Part shown: in pieces, positions 53,540-63,400 of the stretch
Layout: every line of letters starts with the position of its first letter
Position numbering within the stretch: position 1 is the first letter of the stretch
NCBI RefSeq assembly: GCF_003031675.1
Contig: NZ_PYWX01000032.1
Location: forward strand, 1 to 64,000
Reading direction: 5' to 3'
DNA from: Pseudomonas palleroniana
GTDB taxonomy: Bacteria > Pseudomonadota > Gammaproteobacteria > Pseudomonadales > Pseudomonadaceae
DNA: 64,000 bases
The notes under the pieces: generated by a model
The model's input: only the letters and a program-made list of their open reading frames with translations
Databases searched by the model: none
What the model was told of the DNA's origin: nothing
Position numbers and translations under genes: made by a program

Positions 53540-55075
53540 TCACTGCGGTGGTTGCGCGCCCAGCCTGTCCCACATCTTTTTGCTGATCCGCTGCCGGTTG
53601 GCATAACCGGCCCATGGGTCGTTCTTCAAACCTTGCAGGCGTTCCTGCAGGTTTGCCACCGTCCACTGCTGGGCGCCTTGCAATCCCTTCAATTCATCCC
53701 GACTGATCGGCACCGACACGGGCAGGCCAGGTCGTGCGCGGACTGAATAGGCGGCAACGGTACTGGCGCCACGGGCATTGCGCAGGTAATCGACAAAGAT
53801 CTTGCCGACCCGGTTTTTCGGGCCGCTGGTGGCCGTGAAGCGTTCAGGCAGTGACCGGGTCATGAACTGTGCGATGGCCTTGGCGAACGCTTTGACGGTG
53901 TCCCAGCCGTCCCTGCGTGCCAATGGCACGATCAGGTGCAAACCTTTGCCACCGCTGGTCTTGACGAATGCGTCGAGCCCCAGCTCATCGAGTACCGACA
54001 GCGTCAGTTGCGCCGCCTCCAGCATGTTTTTCCAAGGCAGCGCCGGGTCCGGGTCAAGGTCGAGTACGAATTGGTCCGGTGTTTCGATCTTGTCCGTGGT
54101 GGCGCCCCAGGTGTGCAGTTCGATTGTGCCCATCTGCACGGCGCCGATCAGCCCGTCGGTGGTGCGGATCTCCATCAGGCGCGCATGGCCTGGGTCCAGC
54201 GCAGGTTCCAGGTGCTTGATATGTGGAATGGCCAGGCGCTCTGAGTGCTTCTGGAAGAACTGTTCGCCCTCAATGCCTTCTGGCGCCCTGAGCAGCGACA
54301 CGGGCCGGTGCCGCAGGAACGGCAGGATCCAATCACTGATCTGTGCATAGAACTGCGCCAATTGCTGCTTTTGCGTGCCGCTCTGCGGGTCTATGACGCG
54401 GTCGGCATGGGTGATGTTCAGCTGACTACGCGGGGCGCGTTTTTGCGCGGAGCGTTGTGCCGGGACGGCGACAGGCGCGTGAGAAGGCTGGGTGCGCGCG
54501 GTGTGTTTACCCACCGAAGCGTTGCTGATAACGCTGTTCGGTTCGGCCTCGACGATATCGTAGTCGGTGACCGGGCGTGCCTGCGGGTCCTTTTCCTTGA
54601 TCAGCAGCCATTGTTCCTTGGCGCCACTGCCCTGGAGGCGGGTACGCACCAAGGCCCAGTCGCCGGAGAGCTTTTCACCGACCAGGGTGAATTTCAGCCT
54701 GCCGGCGCGATAGGCTTTGTGCGGGTCATCGTGGGGCTGCCAGATGCCCCGGTCCCAGACGATCACATCGCCGCCACCGTATTGACCGGCCGGGATACTG
54801 CCTTCGAAAGTGCCGTAGCTCAGCGGATGGTCTTCGACATGCACCGCCAGGCGTTTCTGGCTTGGGTCCAGGCTGGGGCCTTTGGGCACAGCCCAGCTTA
54901 TGAGTACGCCGTCCAATTCCAGGCGAAAGTCATAGTGCAGGTTGCGTGCGGCGTGCTTCTGGATGACAAACGACAGGGCGCCTGCCTCTCGCGTGTTGCC
55001 TGGCGCACTGCCGGAGGGCTCTGCGGTGATCTCGAAGTCGCGTTTACGGTTGTATTCGCTCAGGGGCTTGGGCAT
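53540..55075 (-). CDS. ligD: LigD-type end-joining protein lacking the central ligase domain
   Basis: 511 residues, against about 840 for P. aeruginosa LigD. Residues 1-165 are the 3'-phosphoesterase domain (H41, H47, D49, R51, H83). A 50-residue linker (about 165-215, Ala/Pro/Ser-rich) replaces the ATP-dependent ligase domain. Residues 215-511 are the primase-polymerase domain: catalytic Asp in FVLDLDPDP near 342, KTSGGKGLHL near 371, third Asp in KIFVDYLRNARG near 425. No frameshift is visible; the frame is clean. It follows ku on the same strand after 23 bp. It can process and fill ends but must depend on another ligase to seal them. Confidence 0.93.
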   Translation of the reverse strand: MPKPLSEYNRKRDFEITAEPSGSAPGNTREAGALSFVIQKHAARNLHYDFRLELDGVLISWAVPKGPSLDPSQKRLAVHVEDHPLSYGTFEGSIPAGQYGGGDVIVWDRGIWQPHDDPHKAYRAGRLKFTLVGEKLSGDWALVRTRLQGSGAKEQWLLIKEKDPQARPVTDYDIVEAEPNSVISNASVGKHTARTQPSHAPVAVPAQRSAQKRAPRSQLNITHADRVIDPQSGTQKQQLAQFYAQISDWILPFLRHRPVSLLRAPEGIEGEQFFQKHSERLAIPHIKHLEPALDPGHARLMEIRTTDGLIGAVQMGTIELHTWGATTDKIETPDQFVLDLDPDPALPWKNMLEAAQLTLSVLDELGLDAFVKTSGGKGLHLIVPLARRDGWDTVKAFAKAIAQFMTRSLPERFTATSGPKNRVGKIFVDYLRNARGASTVAAYSVRARPGLPVSVPISRDELKGLQGAQQWTVANLQERLQGLKNDPWAGYANRQRISKKMWDRLGAQPPQ

Positions 55076-55098
55076 GGCAAGGGGCTCCTTTGGTCGGC

Positions 55099-55932
55099 TC
55101 AGGAAGCTTTGCGCGGTTTTTTGGGGGCGGCTTTTTTCGCCGGTTTACCGGCCAGGCTGCGTTTGAGCAATTCCGTGAGGTCAATCACGTCGGCGGTCTT
55201 ACGTTCCTCGCTGCCTTCGCTGGATTCCACGTCTTCGATCTTGCCGGCCTTGGCCTTCTTCGCGACCAGCGCCATGATCTTGTCCTGGAAACTGTCGCGA
55301 TAATCGTCCGGTTGCCAGTCGGCGCTCATGTCCTCCACCAAGCGCTTGGCCATTTCCAGCTCGCCCTTGGCCAGGCTGGGCTTGGTGACGTCGCTGGGCA
55401 ATTCCAGTTCGTCCAGGCTGCGCACTTCGGCGGGCCAACGCAGCATGACCAGCACCAGGGCCGATTCCAGTGGCATCAGCGCCGCCAGGTGCTGCTTGGT
55501 GTGCAGCACGACATTGGCCAGGGCGACCTTGCCGGTTTTCTTCAGGGTTTCGCGCAGCAGCGCATAGACTTTGCCGCCGCGTTTGTCAGGGGCCAGGAAG
55601 TAGGGCGTGTCAATGTTTTGCAGGGGGATCTGGTCGCTGGCGACAAAGGCGATGATTTCGATGGTCTGGGTCGACTTGGGGTGAGCTGAGCGGATTTCTT
55701 CTTCGCTGAGCACTACGTAGCGACCCTTTTCATAGGCCACGCCCTTGACGATGTTCTCTTTGGTGACCTCCTTGCCGGTGGTCTTGTTGATGCGTTTGTA
55801 ACCCACCGGGTCCATGCTGCGTTTGTCCAGCCAATCAAAATCGACGCCTTGTGAAGACGTCGCCGAGACCAGGGAGACAGGGATGTGGACCAGTCCGAAA
55901 CTGATGGCGCCTTTCCAGATTGCTCGTGGCAT
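55099..55932 (-). CDS. ku: DNA end-binding protein Ku
   Basis: 277 residues: MPRAIWKGAISFGLVHIPV start, GYKRINKTTGKEV, YFLAPDKRGGKVYALLRETL near 106-125, and LVEDMSADWQPDDYRDSFQ near 195. The lysine-rich tail (KKAAPKKPRK) is typical of bacterial Ku. It binds double-strand ends as a homodimer and recruits LigD, whose gene follows in the same operon. Confidence 0.96.
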   Translation of the reverse strand: MPRAIWKGAISFGLVHIPVSLVSATSSQGVDFDWLDKRSMDPVGYKRINKTTGKEVTKENIVKGVAYEKGRYVVLSEEEIRSAHPKSTQTIEIIAFVASDQIPLQNIDTPYFLAPDKRGGKVYALLRETLKKTGKVALANVVLHTKQHLAALMPLESALVLVMLRWPAEVRSLDELELPSDVTKPSLAKGELEMAKRLVEDMSADWQPDDYRDSFQDKIMALVAKKAKAGKIEDVESSEGSEERKTADVIDLTELLKRSLAGKPAKKAAPKKPRKAS

Positions 55933-56116
55933 AAGTGCGATTCCTTGAGAAGTGCCGGTCTTCTGGTGACTGGCCGGCTCGGGAAAAAGTTTCGACGGAG
56001 GGATGCACGGACAGATCGTGTTACACCTGATCAGAAAGTATTTAGTTACGAATGCCGAACCCTAGGCGTAGCGTGTTATCGAAAGCACGTGTTGTCCGCT
56101 TCAGAGAGGCATAGTC

Positions 56117-56431
56117 ATGAACCGTTGTGTACGTTATTTCGCTGCATTGGCGTTGGGCCTGGCGCTGGTGCCCTTGGCCCAGGCGCAAAATCTGCCCGGC
56201 CACTTTGATACCAACAACAGCCCTATTCATCGGGCCAACCCCAACAGCATGCAGGGCACGGTGCCCAATGCGCCGCCCACTCGGGGTATCCCGGCCACTC
56301 CCAGCGGCCCCGCGCCGACCCTGGAAAACGGCGGTATCGGCAATCGCTATCCCCAGCGCGACAGCGCCCCCAGCCGGCCCGCGACCGAAACCAAAGCACC
56401 CACCTATGATGCCAACGGCAATCGCCGGTAA
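56117..56431 (+). CDS. Small secreted hypothetical protein
   Basis: 104 residues. Signal peptide MNRCVRYFAALALGLALVPLAQA, then a mature part rich in Pro, Asn, Gly and Thr without domains. GAGG lies 8 bases before the ATG. The sugar dehydrogenase gene follows after 12 bp, so the two probably form an operon; a role as a partner or simply a neighbour cannot be decided. Confidence 0.78.
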   Translation: MNRCVRYFAALALGLALVPLAQAQNLPGHFDTNNSPIHRANPNSMQGTVPNAPPTRGIPATPSGPAPTLENGGIGNRYPQRDSAPSRPATETKAPTYDANGNRR

Positions 56432-56443
56432 GGACGACGTCTT

Positions 56444-57601
56444 ATGTTTCTACGCAAAACCCTGCTAGCCGCGATGTGTGCAACCACGCTACTTCCATTG
56501 ACGGCCGTGTTTGCGGCGCAGGCTCAACAGTTTCCCAGCGAGCAGGGCAGCATCAGCGTCACGCCGGTCGCCAAGGGGCTGGAGCATCCATGGGCCGTGG
56601 CATTCCTGCCGGATAAACAAGGTTTCCTGGTGACTGAGCGTCCTGGCCACCTGCGGTTCGTCAGCCCGGACGGCAAACTGTCGGCACCGCTGACCGGCGT
56701 ACCTCAGGTGTGGGCCAAAGGGCAGGGCGGCTTGCTTGACGTCGTGCTGTCACCGGACTTCAAGCAGGACCGCCTGGTGTATCTGTCCTACGCCGAAGGC
56801 GGTGGCGAGGGGGGCAAGGCCGGTACCGCCGTCGGGCGTGGGCGCCTGGCCGATGACTTGAGCGGCTTGAAGGACTTCAAGGTCATCCTGCGCCAGGAAC
56901 CCAAGTTGTCGACCGGTAACCACTTCGGCTCGCGCCTGGCTTTCGACCGTGATGGCTACCTGTTTGTGACCTTGGGTGAAAACAACGATCGCCCGACGGC
57001 CCAGGACCTGGACAAGTTGCAAGGCAAGGTGGTGCGCATCTTCCCGGATGGCCGGGTGCCGGAGGACAACCCCTTTGTCGGCCAGCAGGGCGTACGCCCC
57101 GAAATCTGGTCGTATGGCCAGCGTAACCCGCAGGGTCTGGCAATGAACCCGTGGAGCGGCACGATCTGGGAAAACGAACATGGGCCTCGCGGTGGTGATG
57201 AAATCAACATCATCGAGCGTGGCAAGAATTACGGTTGGCCGCTGGCGACTCACGGCATCGACTATTCGTTGACGCCGATCCCGGAGGCCAAGGGCAAGGA
57301 AGTGGAAGGCACCGTGGCGCCCCATCACGTCTGGGAGAAATCACCGGGCATCAGTGGCATGGCGTTTTACGATGCTGATCGTTTCAAACCCTGGCAGCAC
57401 AACGTGTTCATTGGTGCCTTGGCCAGCCAGGAACTGATACGCCTGCAGTTCGATGGCGACAAGGTGATCCATGAGGAGCGTTTGCTCGGCGGCTTGAAAG
57501 CCCGCATCCGCGATGTACGGCAGGGCCCGGATGGCTATCTGTATGTGCTCACGGATGAGGATGACGGCGTGTTGTACAGGGTTGGCCTGAACCAGGACTG
57601 A
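56444..57601 (+). CDS. PQQ-dependent aldose sugar dehydrogenase (YliI-like)
   Basis: 385 residues. Signal peptide MFLRKTLLAAMCATTLLPL ending near AAQAQ. The soluble GDH beta-propeller pattern is visible: LEHPWAVAFLPDKQGFLVTER, the catalytic-type His in LSTGNHFGSRLAFDRDG near 150, LGENNDRPTAQ, and GQRNPQGLAMNPWSG near 225, ENEHGPRGGDEIN near 244. It oxidises aldose sugars in the periplasm with PQQ. AAGGA lies 9 bases upstream. Confidence 0.94.
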   Translation: MFLRKTLLAAMCATTLLPLTAVFAAQAQQFPSEQGSISVTPVAKGLEHPWAVAFLPDKQGFLVTERPGHLRFVSPDGKLSAPLTGVPQVWAKGQGGLLDVVLSPDFKQDRLVYLSYAEGGGEGGKAGTAVGRGRLADDLSGLKDFKVILRQEPKLSTGNHFGSRLAFDRDGYLFVTLGENNDRPTAQDLDKLQGKVVRIFPDGRVPEDNPFVGQQGVRPEIWSYGQRNPQGLAMNPWSGTIWENEHGPRGGDEINIIERGKNYGWPLATHGIDYSLTPIPEAKGKEVEGTVAPHHVWEKSPGISGMAFYDADRFKPWQHNVFIGALASQELIRLQFDGDKVIHEERLLGGLKARIRDVRQGPDGYLYVLTDEDDGVLYRVGLNQD

Positions 57602-57614
57602 GTGTGTTGCCGTG

Positions 57615-57774
57615 CAATGCCAGTCAGTCAGGGCTTGCTGCTGTCACTGTGGCGAGGGAGCTTGCTCCCGTTGGGCCGCGAAGCGGCCCCAGTTTTTGGT
57701 TTGAAAAGACTGGGCCTGCTACGCAGTCCAACGGGAGCAAGCTCCCTGGCCACAGGTTATCCGTCGTCCGCTCT
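57615..57774. mobile_element. Degenerate relative of the 34.4-kb MITE/REPIN
   Basis: The left end, caatgccagtcagtcag, aligns without gaps to the left end of the 34,394 element over 38 bases with 29 identities, mostly transitions otherwise. Inside are opposed REP arms, a ggccgcgaagcggcc block and gcctgctacgcagtcc, all shared with the other element, and the right side keeps acaggttat and gctct. The right inverted repeat is missing; the DUF1348 gene ends there. It appears to be an old, partly eroded copy. Confidence 0.55.
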
Positions 57775-57780
57775 AAATGT

Positions 57781-58260
57781 TTAGAGCCCCAGTTCGGACA
57801 GCCCCGGATGATCATCCGGGCGTCGGCCCAGCGGCCAGTGGAATTTGCGCTCGCTTTCCTGGATCGGCAGGTCATTGATGCAGGCAAAGCGGTTCGCCAT
57901 CAGGCCGTTTTCGTCGAACTCCCAGTTCTCGTTACCGTAGGAACGGAACCAGTTGCCGGAGTCATCGTGCCATTCATAGGCATACCGCACCGCAATCCGG
58001 TTATCGGTAAACGCCCATAATTCCTTGATCAGCCGATAGTCCAGCTCCTTGGCCCATTTACGGGTGAGGAAGCCCTTGGCTTCTTCGCGGTTGTGGGCAA
58101 ATTCGGCGCGGTTACGCCATTGCGTATCCAGGGTGTAGGCCAGGGATACTCGCTGTGGATCGCGGGAGTTCCAGCCGTCTTCGGCCAGGCGAACTTTTTC
58201 GATCGCCGACTCGCGGGTAAAGGGCGGCAAAGGCGGGCGTGTTTCCGGGAGAGATGACAT
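57781..58260 (-). CDS. DUF1348 family protein (SnoaL/NTF2-like)
   Basis: 159 residues from ATG 58260 (AAGGAA 7 bases upstream). Nearly the whole length matches the DUF1348 pattern: [60 protein letters not shown], and [22 protein letters not shown]. The cone-shaped NTF2 fold suggests a small enzyme or binding protein; function unknown. It lies 45 bp after the TetR gene and is likely under its control. Confidence 0.92.
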   Translation of the reverse strand: MSSLPETRPPLPPFTRESAIEKVRLAEDGWNSRDPQRVSLAYTLDTQWRNRAEFAHNREEAKGFLTRKWAKELDYRLIKELWAFTDNRIAVRYAYEWHDDSGNWFRSYGNENWEFDENGLMANRFACINDLPIQESERKFHWPLGRRPDDHPGLSELGL

Positions 58261-58305
58261 TGGGCAGTTCCTTGACACAATAAGGGTTATCGAGAGTTGC
58301 CGGAT

Positions 58306-58878
58306 TTACGCGTTCTCAAGTCCTAATAACGTTCGCGCCATGCATTGCGCATTATCAGCGGCTGTTGAATCGCCCATCACCAAGGCAACGGTTATCGCAC
58401 CATCGATCAATATCAGCAGTTGCGCGGCCTGCTGTTGCGGGTCGGGGGTGCCATGTGCTTCACACAGTTCAAGTGCGTACTCGAACAGTTTCTGTTTATG
58501 GGCTTTGGCCAACAGCCGCACCGGGTCTTGCGCGTCACCGGTTTCGCCGCTGGTGTTGATGAAGGCGCAGCCACGAAAGTCCGCCGACGCAAACCAGGTT
58601 TTCAGCGCACTGAACAGCGCCAGCAGGCGCTCGCCGCTGCTTTCGCTGCGTTCCACTTCTGCGCGCAGCCACTGCATCCAGCGCTCATCGCGGCGTTGCA
58701 GGGCGGCGATCACCAACTCGTCCTTGTTGGCGAAGTAGCGATAAATGCTTTTTCTCGACACACCAGCGGTTTTCACCAAGAAATCCATGCCGGTGGCGGC
58801 GATGCCGTGGCGATAGATCAACTTCTCGGTGACGTCGAGGATAATGTCGCGGGTTTCACTGGGAGTCATGTCGTTCAT
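58306..58878 (-). CDS. TetR-family transcriptional regulator
   Basis: 190 residues from ATG 58878. HTH at 10-50: ILDVTEKLIYRHGIAATGMDFLVKTAGVSRKSIYRYFANKDELV (read in parts). C-terminal ligand domain of the AcuR/YjdC-like type (FRGCAFINTSGETGD near 95). A perfect palindrome lies 12 bp upstream, so it represses itself and the DUF1348 gene downstream. Confidence 0.92.
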   Translation of the reverse strand: MNDMTPSETRDIILDVTEKLIYRHGIAATGMDFLVKTAGVSRKSIYRYFANKDELVIAALQRRDERWMQWLRAEVERSESSGERLLALFSALKTWFASADFRGCAFINTSGETGDAQDPVRLLAKAHKQKLFEYALELCEAHGTPDPQQQAAQLLILIDGAITVALVMGDSTAADNAQCMARTLLGLENA

Positions 58879-58890
58879 GTGGCTAACAGT

Positions 58891-58904
58891 AGAACGATCG
58901 TTCT
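58891..58904. promoter_or_regulatory. TetR operator palindrome
   Basis: agaacgatcgttct is a perfect 14-bp palindrome located 12 bp upstream of the TetR start and 98 bp before the divergent pssA start. Size and symmetry fit a TetR dimer site. Confidence 0.72.
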
Positions 58905-59002
58905 TCTTGGTCAATAAACTTTTTCAATGCGTGACTGCGAGACCTGAGCGCACCCATGGTGTAAGCTCGTGGCCTCTTCGGATTCGACCCATTGCGAGCC
59001 TT

Positions 59003-60346
59003 ATGCCGTCGTTCTTCAAACGCTCCCTGTTGCCCAAACTTCGCGGTTTTCCAATCACCCCCGAGGCCATTGACGTGCTGTCCGGCGCCGAGGCGTTCCG
59101 GCGTTGCCTGCTGGAAAAGATTCCCCAGGCCACTCGGCGCATCTACATCGTTGCGCTGTATTTGCAGCACGACGAAGCGGGGCAGGAGATTTACGACGCG
59201 TTACATGCCGCCAAGGCCGCACGGCCGGAGCTGGACATTGTGGTCGTGGTCGACTCGCTGCGTGCACAACGGGGCCTGATCGGCGCCGGCAAGCAACCCG
59301 GCAACAGCGCCTGGTACCAGGCCATGACCCAAAGCCATGCCAGCGAAGTGCCGGTGTACGGCGTGCCGGTGCAAACCCGCGAACTGTTCGGCGTGTTGCA
59401 TCTCAAGGGCTTCGTGATCGACGACAGCGTGTTGTATAGCGGCGCGAGCCTGAACAACGTGTACCTGCACAAGTTCGACAAGTACCGTTATGACCGCTAC
59501 CACTTGATCCACAGCCAGCCGCTGGCCGACTCCATGCAGCATCTGGTGGAGCATGGCCTGGTCGCTTCCAAGGCGGTGCATCGCCTGGACCTGCCCAACC
59601 CGCCCACCACCCGCAGCCTGCGCAACGACATCGGCGACCTGCGCAGCCGCCTGAAACATGCGGCCTACGACACCACCGCCGGGCAGTTGCCCAATAACCA
59701 CCTGGCCGTCAGCCCGTTGCTGGGCGTGGGCAAGAACAACCCGCTGAACCGGGTCGTCCTAGAACTGATCGCCAGCGCCCAGCATCAGCTGACCATCTGC
59801 ACCCCGTATTTCAACCTGCCACTGCCTGTGACTCGGGAGCTCAACCGTGCCCTGGCGCGAGGCGTGAAGATCGACATCATCGTCGGTGACAAAACCGCCA
59901 ATGATTTCTACATCCCGCCCAGCGAGCCGTTCAAGGTGATCGCAGCGTTGCCGTACCTCTACGAAATCAGCCTGCGCCGCTTCGCCAAGCGGCATCAGCC
60001 GGTGATCGACAGTGGCCAGTTGAACCTGCACCTGTGGCGCGACGGCGACAACACCTACCACCTCAAGGGCATGTGGGTCGACCAACGCTACACCTTGCTC
60101 ACGGGCAATAACCTCAACCCGCGAGCGTTCCGCCTCGACCTGGAAAACGGTTTGCTGATCGATGACCCCCAGGGCCAATGGCTGGCGCCGCGACGTGCGG
60201 AGCTGGCGCAAATTTTCCAGCACACCACGCGGATTGCCGGCTATCAACAGTTGCAGTCGCTGGTGGACTACCCCCCGGCCGTAGGCAAGTTTTTACGGCG
60301 GGTCAGTCGGGTGCGGATTGAGCGGTTGTTGTACCGGATTCTGTAA
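59003..60346 (+). CDS. pssA: CDP-diacylglycerol-serine O-phosphatidyltransferase, phospholipase D family
   Basis: 447 residues from ATG 59003; longer frames lack a ribosome site. Two HKD half-motifs: HLKGFVIDDSVLYSGASLNN near 133-152 and HLKGMWVDQRYTLLTGNNLN near 354-373, each with the H-x-K and D needed for the PLD-type active site. It makes phosphatidylserine, the precursor of phosphatidylethanolamine, at the inner face of the membrane. Length and motifs match E. coli PssA. It is divergent from the TetR gene. Confidence 0.92.
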   Translation: MPSFFKRSLLPKLRGFPITPEAIDVLSGAEAFRRCLLEKIPQATRRIYIVALYLQHDEAGQEIYDALHAAKAARPELDIVVVVDSLRAQRGLIGAGKQPGNSAWYQAMTQSHASEVPVYGVPVQTRELFGVLHLKGFVIDDSVLYSGASLNNVYLHKFDKYRYDRYHLIHSQPLADSMQHLVEHGLVASKAVHRLDLPNPPTTRSLRNDIGDLRSRLKHAAYDTTAGQLPNNHLAVSPLLGVGKNNPLNRVVLELIASAQHQLTICTPYFNLPLPVTRELNRALARGVKIDIIVGDKTANDFYIPPSEPFKVIAALPYLYEISLRRFAKRHQPVIDSGQLNLHLWRDGDNTYHLKGMWVDQRYTLLTGNNLNPRAFRLDLENGLLIDDPQGQWLAPRRAELAQIFQHTTRIAGYQQLQSLVDYPPAVGKFLRRVSRVRIERLLYRIL

Positions 60347-60432
60347 GCGCTGAGCGTCACAAGATAATTCCCGGTTTCTGCCTGCATCTTTTTGGGACTT
60401 GGCTTACGAAAGAGCCCAATTGCGACTTGTAG

Positions 60433-60494
60433 ATTTCCTCTCGACAGTTCTTACGGACGAGAACTCTCACCATTCTGACTGGTAGAGAGGAAAT
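60433..60494 (+). promoter_or_regulatory. Structured 5' leader hiding the RBS of the large toxin-like gene, with RsmA-like GGA motifs
   Basis: atttcctctc (60433-60442) pairs perfectly with gagaggaaat (60485-60494), which contains the ribosome site of the gene starting at 60499. Between them are a 6-bp hairpin (agttct/agaact, 60446-60465) with GGA in its loop (tacggacg) and a weaker 4-bp hairpin (acca/tggt). GGA in a loop plus AGGA at the SD is the pattern bound by RsmA/CsrA, so translation could be repressed by the Gac/Rsm system or by the stem itself. No experiment supports this. Confidence 0.6.
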
Positions 60495-60498
60495 AGAA

Positions 60499-63400
60499 AT
60501 GTCGCTTATCCAGGTAAACCCTTACAACCGGTTCTCCCACCTGCCTCCTGCGTCGGATGGGGCGGTGTCGAACCCGTCAACGCGAGACAAGCGTGGCGCC
60601 ACGGCTGCCGTAGCTGAAGCGCCACGTCGATTCCCCTCCGAAGAAAACGCGCCCAAAGGCGATGCAACCCTGCAGACCAAGGTGGGGCGCTGGCTGAGTT
60701 CAGGGGTTGCCCCTGAGCCGCTTATCCCGCGAAATGCCTCGATTGGGCCGTTTATCAGTCAATACCAACAGGCACTCAGCGAGCCGCCAGTGCAGGACTG
60801 GTTTCGCGCCAAGGGCTTGAAGATCTCTACGGTGCGAGTGTTCAGCGACAGTGTGGTGGGCGTGGTCAGTCGCGATGGAAAAGACACCTTCGTACGGTTT
60901 ACCACCACCGATGGTTCCGGCTGGTGGGAGGCCGGCGGCAAGCTTCGCAAGGTGCAAAAAATACTCTCGCCGAGTGACTTGGGGATTCCCGCCAACATGC
61001 CCTCCGAGCCGATCCCGCGGGATATCATCCTGGATTTTTATGGGGTGCAACCTGCGAAGAACGAGCAGGCGGCACCCGCGCTGGGGGCACACCTGAAGCG
61101 CAATGGCTGGCCGCCCATCAGCGTTGAGAAGCGCCAGCAGTGGCGCGACGCTTTTACCCGCACAGTGACGGCGAACAGCGATGCAACCGCTCGCAGCGGT
61201 TTGGCCGAACAACTTCGCCAGCGCTTGCGAGGCCTGAAGGAGGGCGAGGCTCTGCGGTTGGATGAGCAAGCCTATGTGGCGCCACCGGGCTCTTCTCTGG
61301 AGCGCAACAGCCAATTGCCACGCCAAGCCTTTGTCGAGCTGCTCGCCTCACCAGCGTTTCGGGACTTTCTTGAGAAAATCGGCCTGGACAGCGTCGGTGA
61401 CCGTTTCAGAATCAGTCAGGGCGAGCTTCAACAATGTGATGCGAAGGGCACGTGGCGGTCCCTGCAAGCCTACTTCGATGACGAAGTAGGCAAGAATCCC
61501 GACCCTGGCGTGCAGGCAATGAAGAGCCGGTTACAAGCCTTGGTCGAGCAAAGTCAGAAAACCGGCAACGCCCTGTACTCCACCGATACTTGGGATATGC
61601 GCCAGGCAGTGGATTTCTTTGGCCTGAGTTCGCCCACGACGCTCGAGCAAGGCCGCGACGTGCAAGCTTGGCTCGACACGCGATGGCCTGAGCCGCCGCT
61701 CACCGCTGACTACGCAGCTTTGACCCCCTACACCTGGACACCGGGCGCATTGACGGCGGCTGACTGTGAAGTGCTAAAGACTGGCGCGGCGAGCGTCGCC
61801 GGTTTGTTCGATAGCTTCCTGGCCACCCCGGACCCCTGGCAGGCGTTGTCTGCAGACCCTGACCGGCGGTTGACCGCTTTTTTTGATTCGCCCGCTGCCG
61901 TGACCCAGGCCGAAGCCTTGGCCAAGGAACTCAAGCTTTTCGACGTGGCTGATGGTCAGCCGTTACCCAGGGCGCAGCGTCATGCGTTGCTCGCTACGGC
62001 GCTCAAGCTCAACCTTCAGGGCAGCCTGCCGGGCAAACCAGGAGAAGTAGCCGGCTACGCGATTTATCAGCCTGCCAATTTCGGGCGCACGCAAAAAGAG
62101 GTGCGTGCCGACATCGAGCGGCACCTGCGGGAAAAAGGCGCCAGCGCTGAAAGTGCGCCGTTTCTGGCGCATATGTTCCTGGCACAGGCTGCGCCGGAAA
62201 TGTTGCTCAAGCCCGACCCACAACTGCCTGCCTCAATACCCCAAGTACTCAAGCAAAACCCCGATGACGTGCGGATGGGTTCCCCGGCATGGCTCGCCAT
62301 GCGTCTGGGCTGTGGGATCGCCGAAGCGCTCGCCGGGCCAGGCAGTTCGCGGGCGATGAACGCAACGCAAGTCAATGCCCTGGCACGCTTGCAACCGCAA
62401 AACCCGGAGCAGGAGGCGTTGATCAAAGGTGTGGGCACCCTGCCTTTGTTGGAGTGGGCCGTGATGGCCGGCGTGTTTCCCAAGCCGTTGGACGGCAAAT
62501 ACACCGCGCAAAACTACCAGGCGGCTGCACAAGCCTTCACCGAGCAGCAAAACAGCCTCCGCGACGCCTTCCAGACGCTGACGGCCGAGCCGCCCTCGAT
62601 GACCCGCCTGCTTGTCGAGCAATTGACGCTACTGTTTCCCGAGATGAGCGAAGATGAAATCCGTGGCTTCACCTTGCGGCGGGTGGCGGATCCCAGGCAG
62701 CACGGCCAACCCCATGAGGTTTTGTTGACTGAGTTTCTTCTGGCGGAACAAGACTCGCCGGGTGCGCTGGTCGCGTTCAACACGTGGCTGAACGAATACC
62801 GCGCCGGTAAAGCGAAGTACAAGTTCGAACATCCACGCATTTCCCAGGCGGATTTTGATGAGCGGATCAAAAAACTGCCGAAAATCGCACCGCTGGTAGC
62901 GCCCGCCATCGAGCGCTACGTGGCTGATTGCCGTGCGGCCCAGGCCACGGTACTCAAACTCATGTTTGCGCAGTTGCCGCTGGAAGACCGTAAGGCCCTT
63001 GAAGTGGGGCAAATCGAATTCTTCAGTTTGCGCGAGGAGACCGGCGAGGCCATTGAGGACGATGAAGGCGCCGATTCCAAGGTGGCCGAACACAAGGGCA
63101 CGCATGGCACGTTGATCCGTTACGAGACCGGCGCCGTCGAGCCTCGGTTCGGGTATTTCGAGGTGTTCCCCGGCGCCATGCGTATCGTCAAGCGCGACGA
63201 CTTGAGCTACACGCTGCCGCTGGGCGGGCAGGTCGAAGTGGGGCAGAAACCCCATGGCCCCTTTGCGTATGTGCGGCGCGAGTTCCGACACACAAAACCT
63301 GCCAGCTTTGATTTCGCGGCGTATAAAACTGGCAGCGAGCCGAAAGCCGGCGTGCAGTCATCGGTCATCATCGAAAAGGCCGCGACCGACCTGCCTGCCA

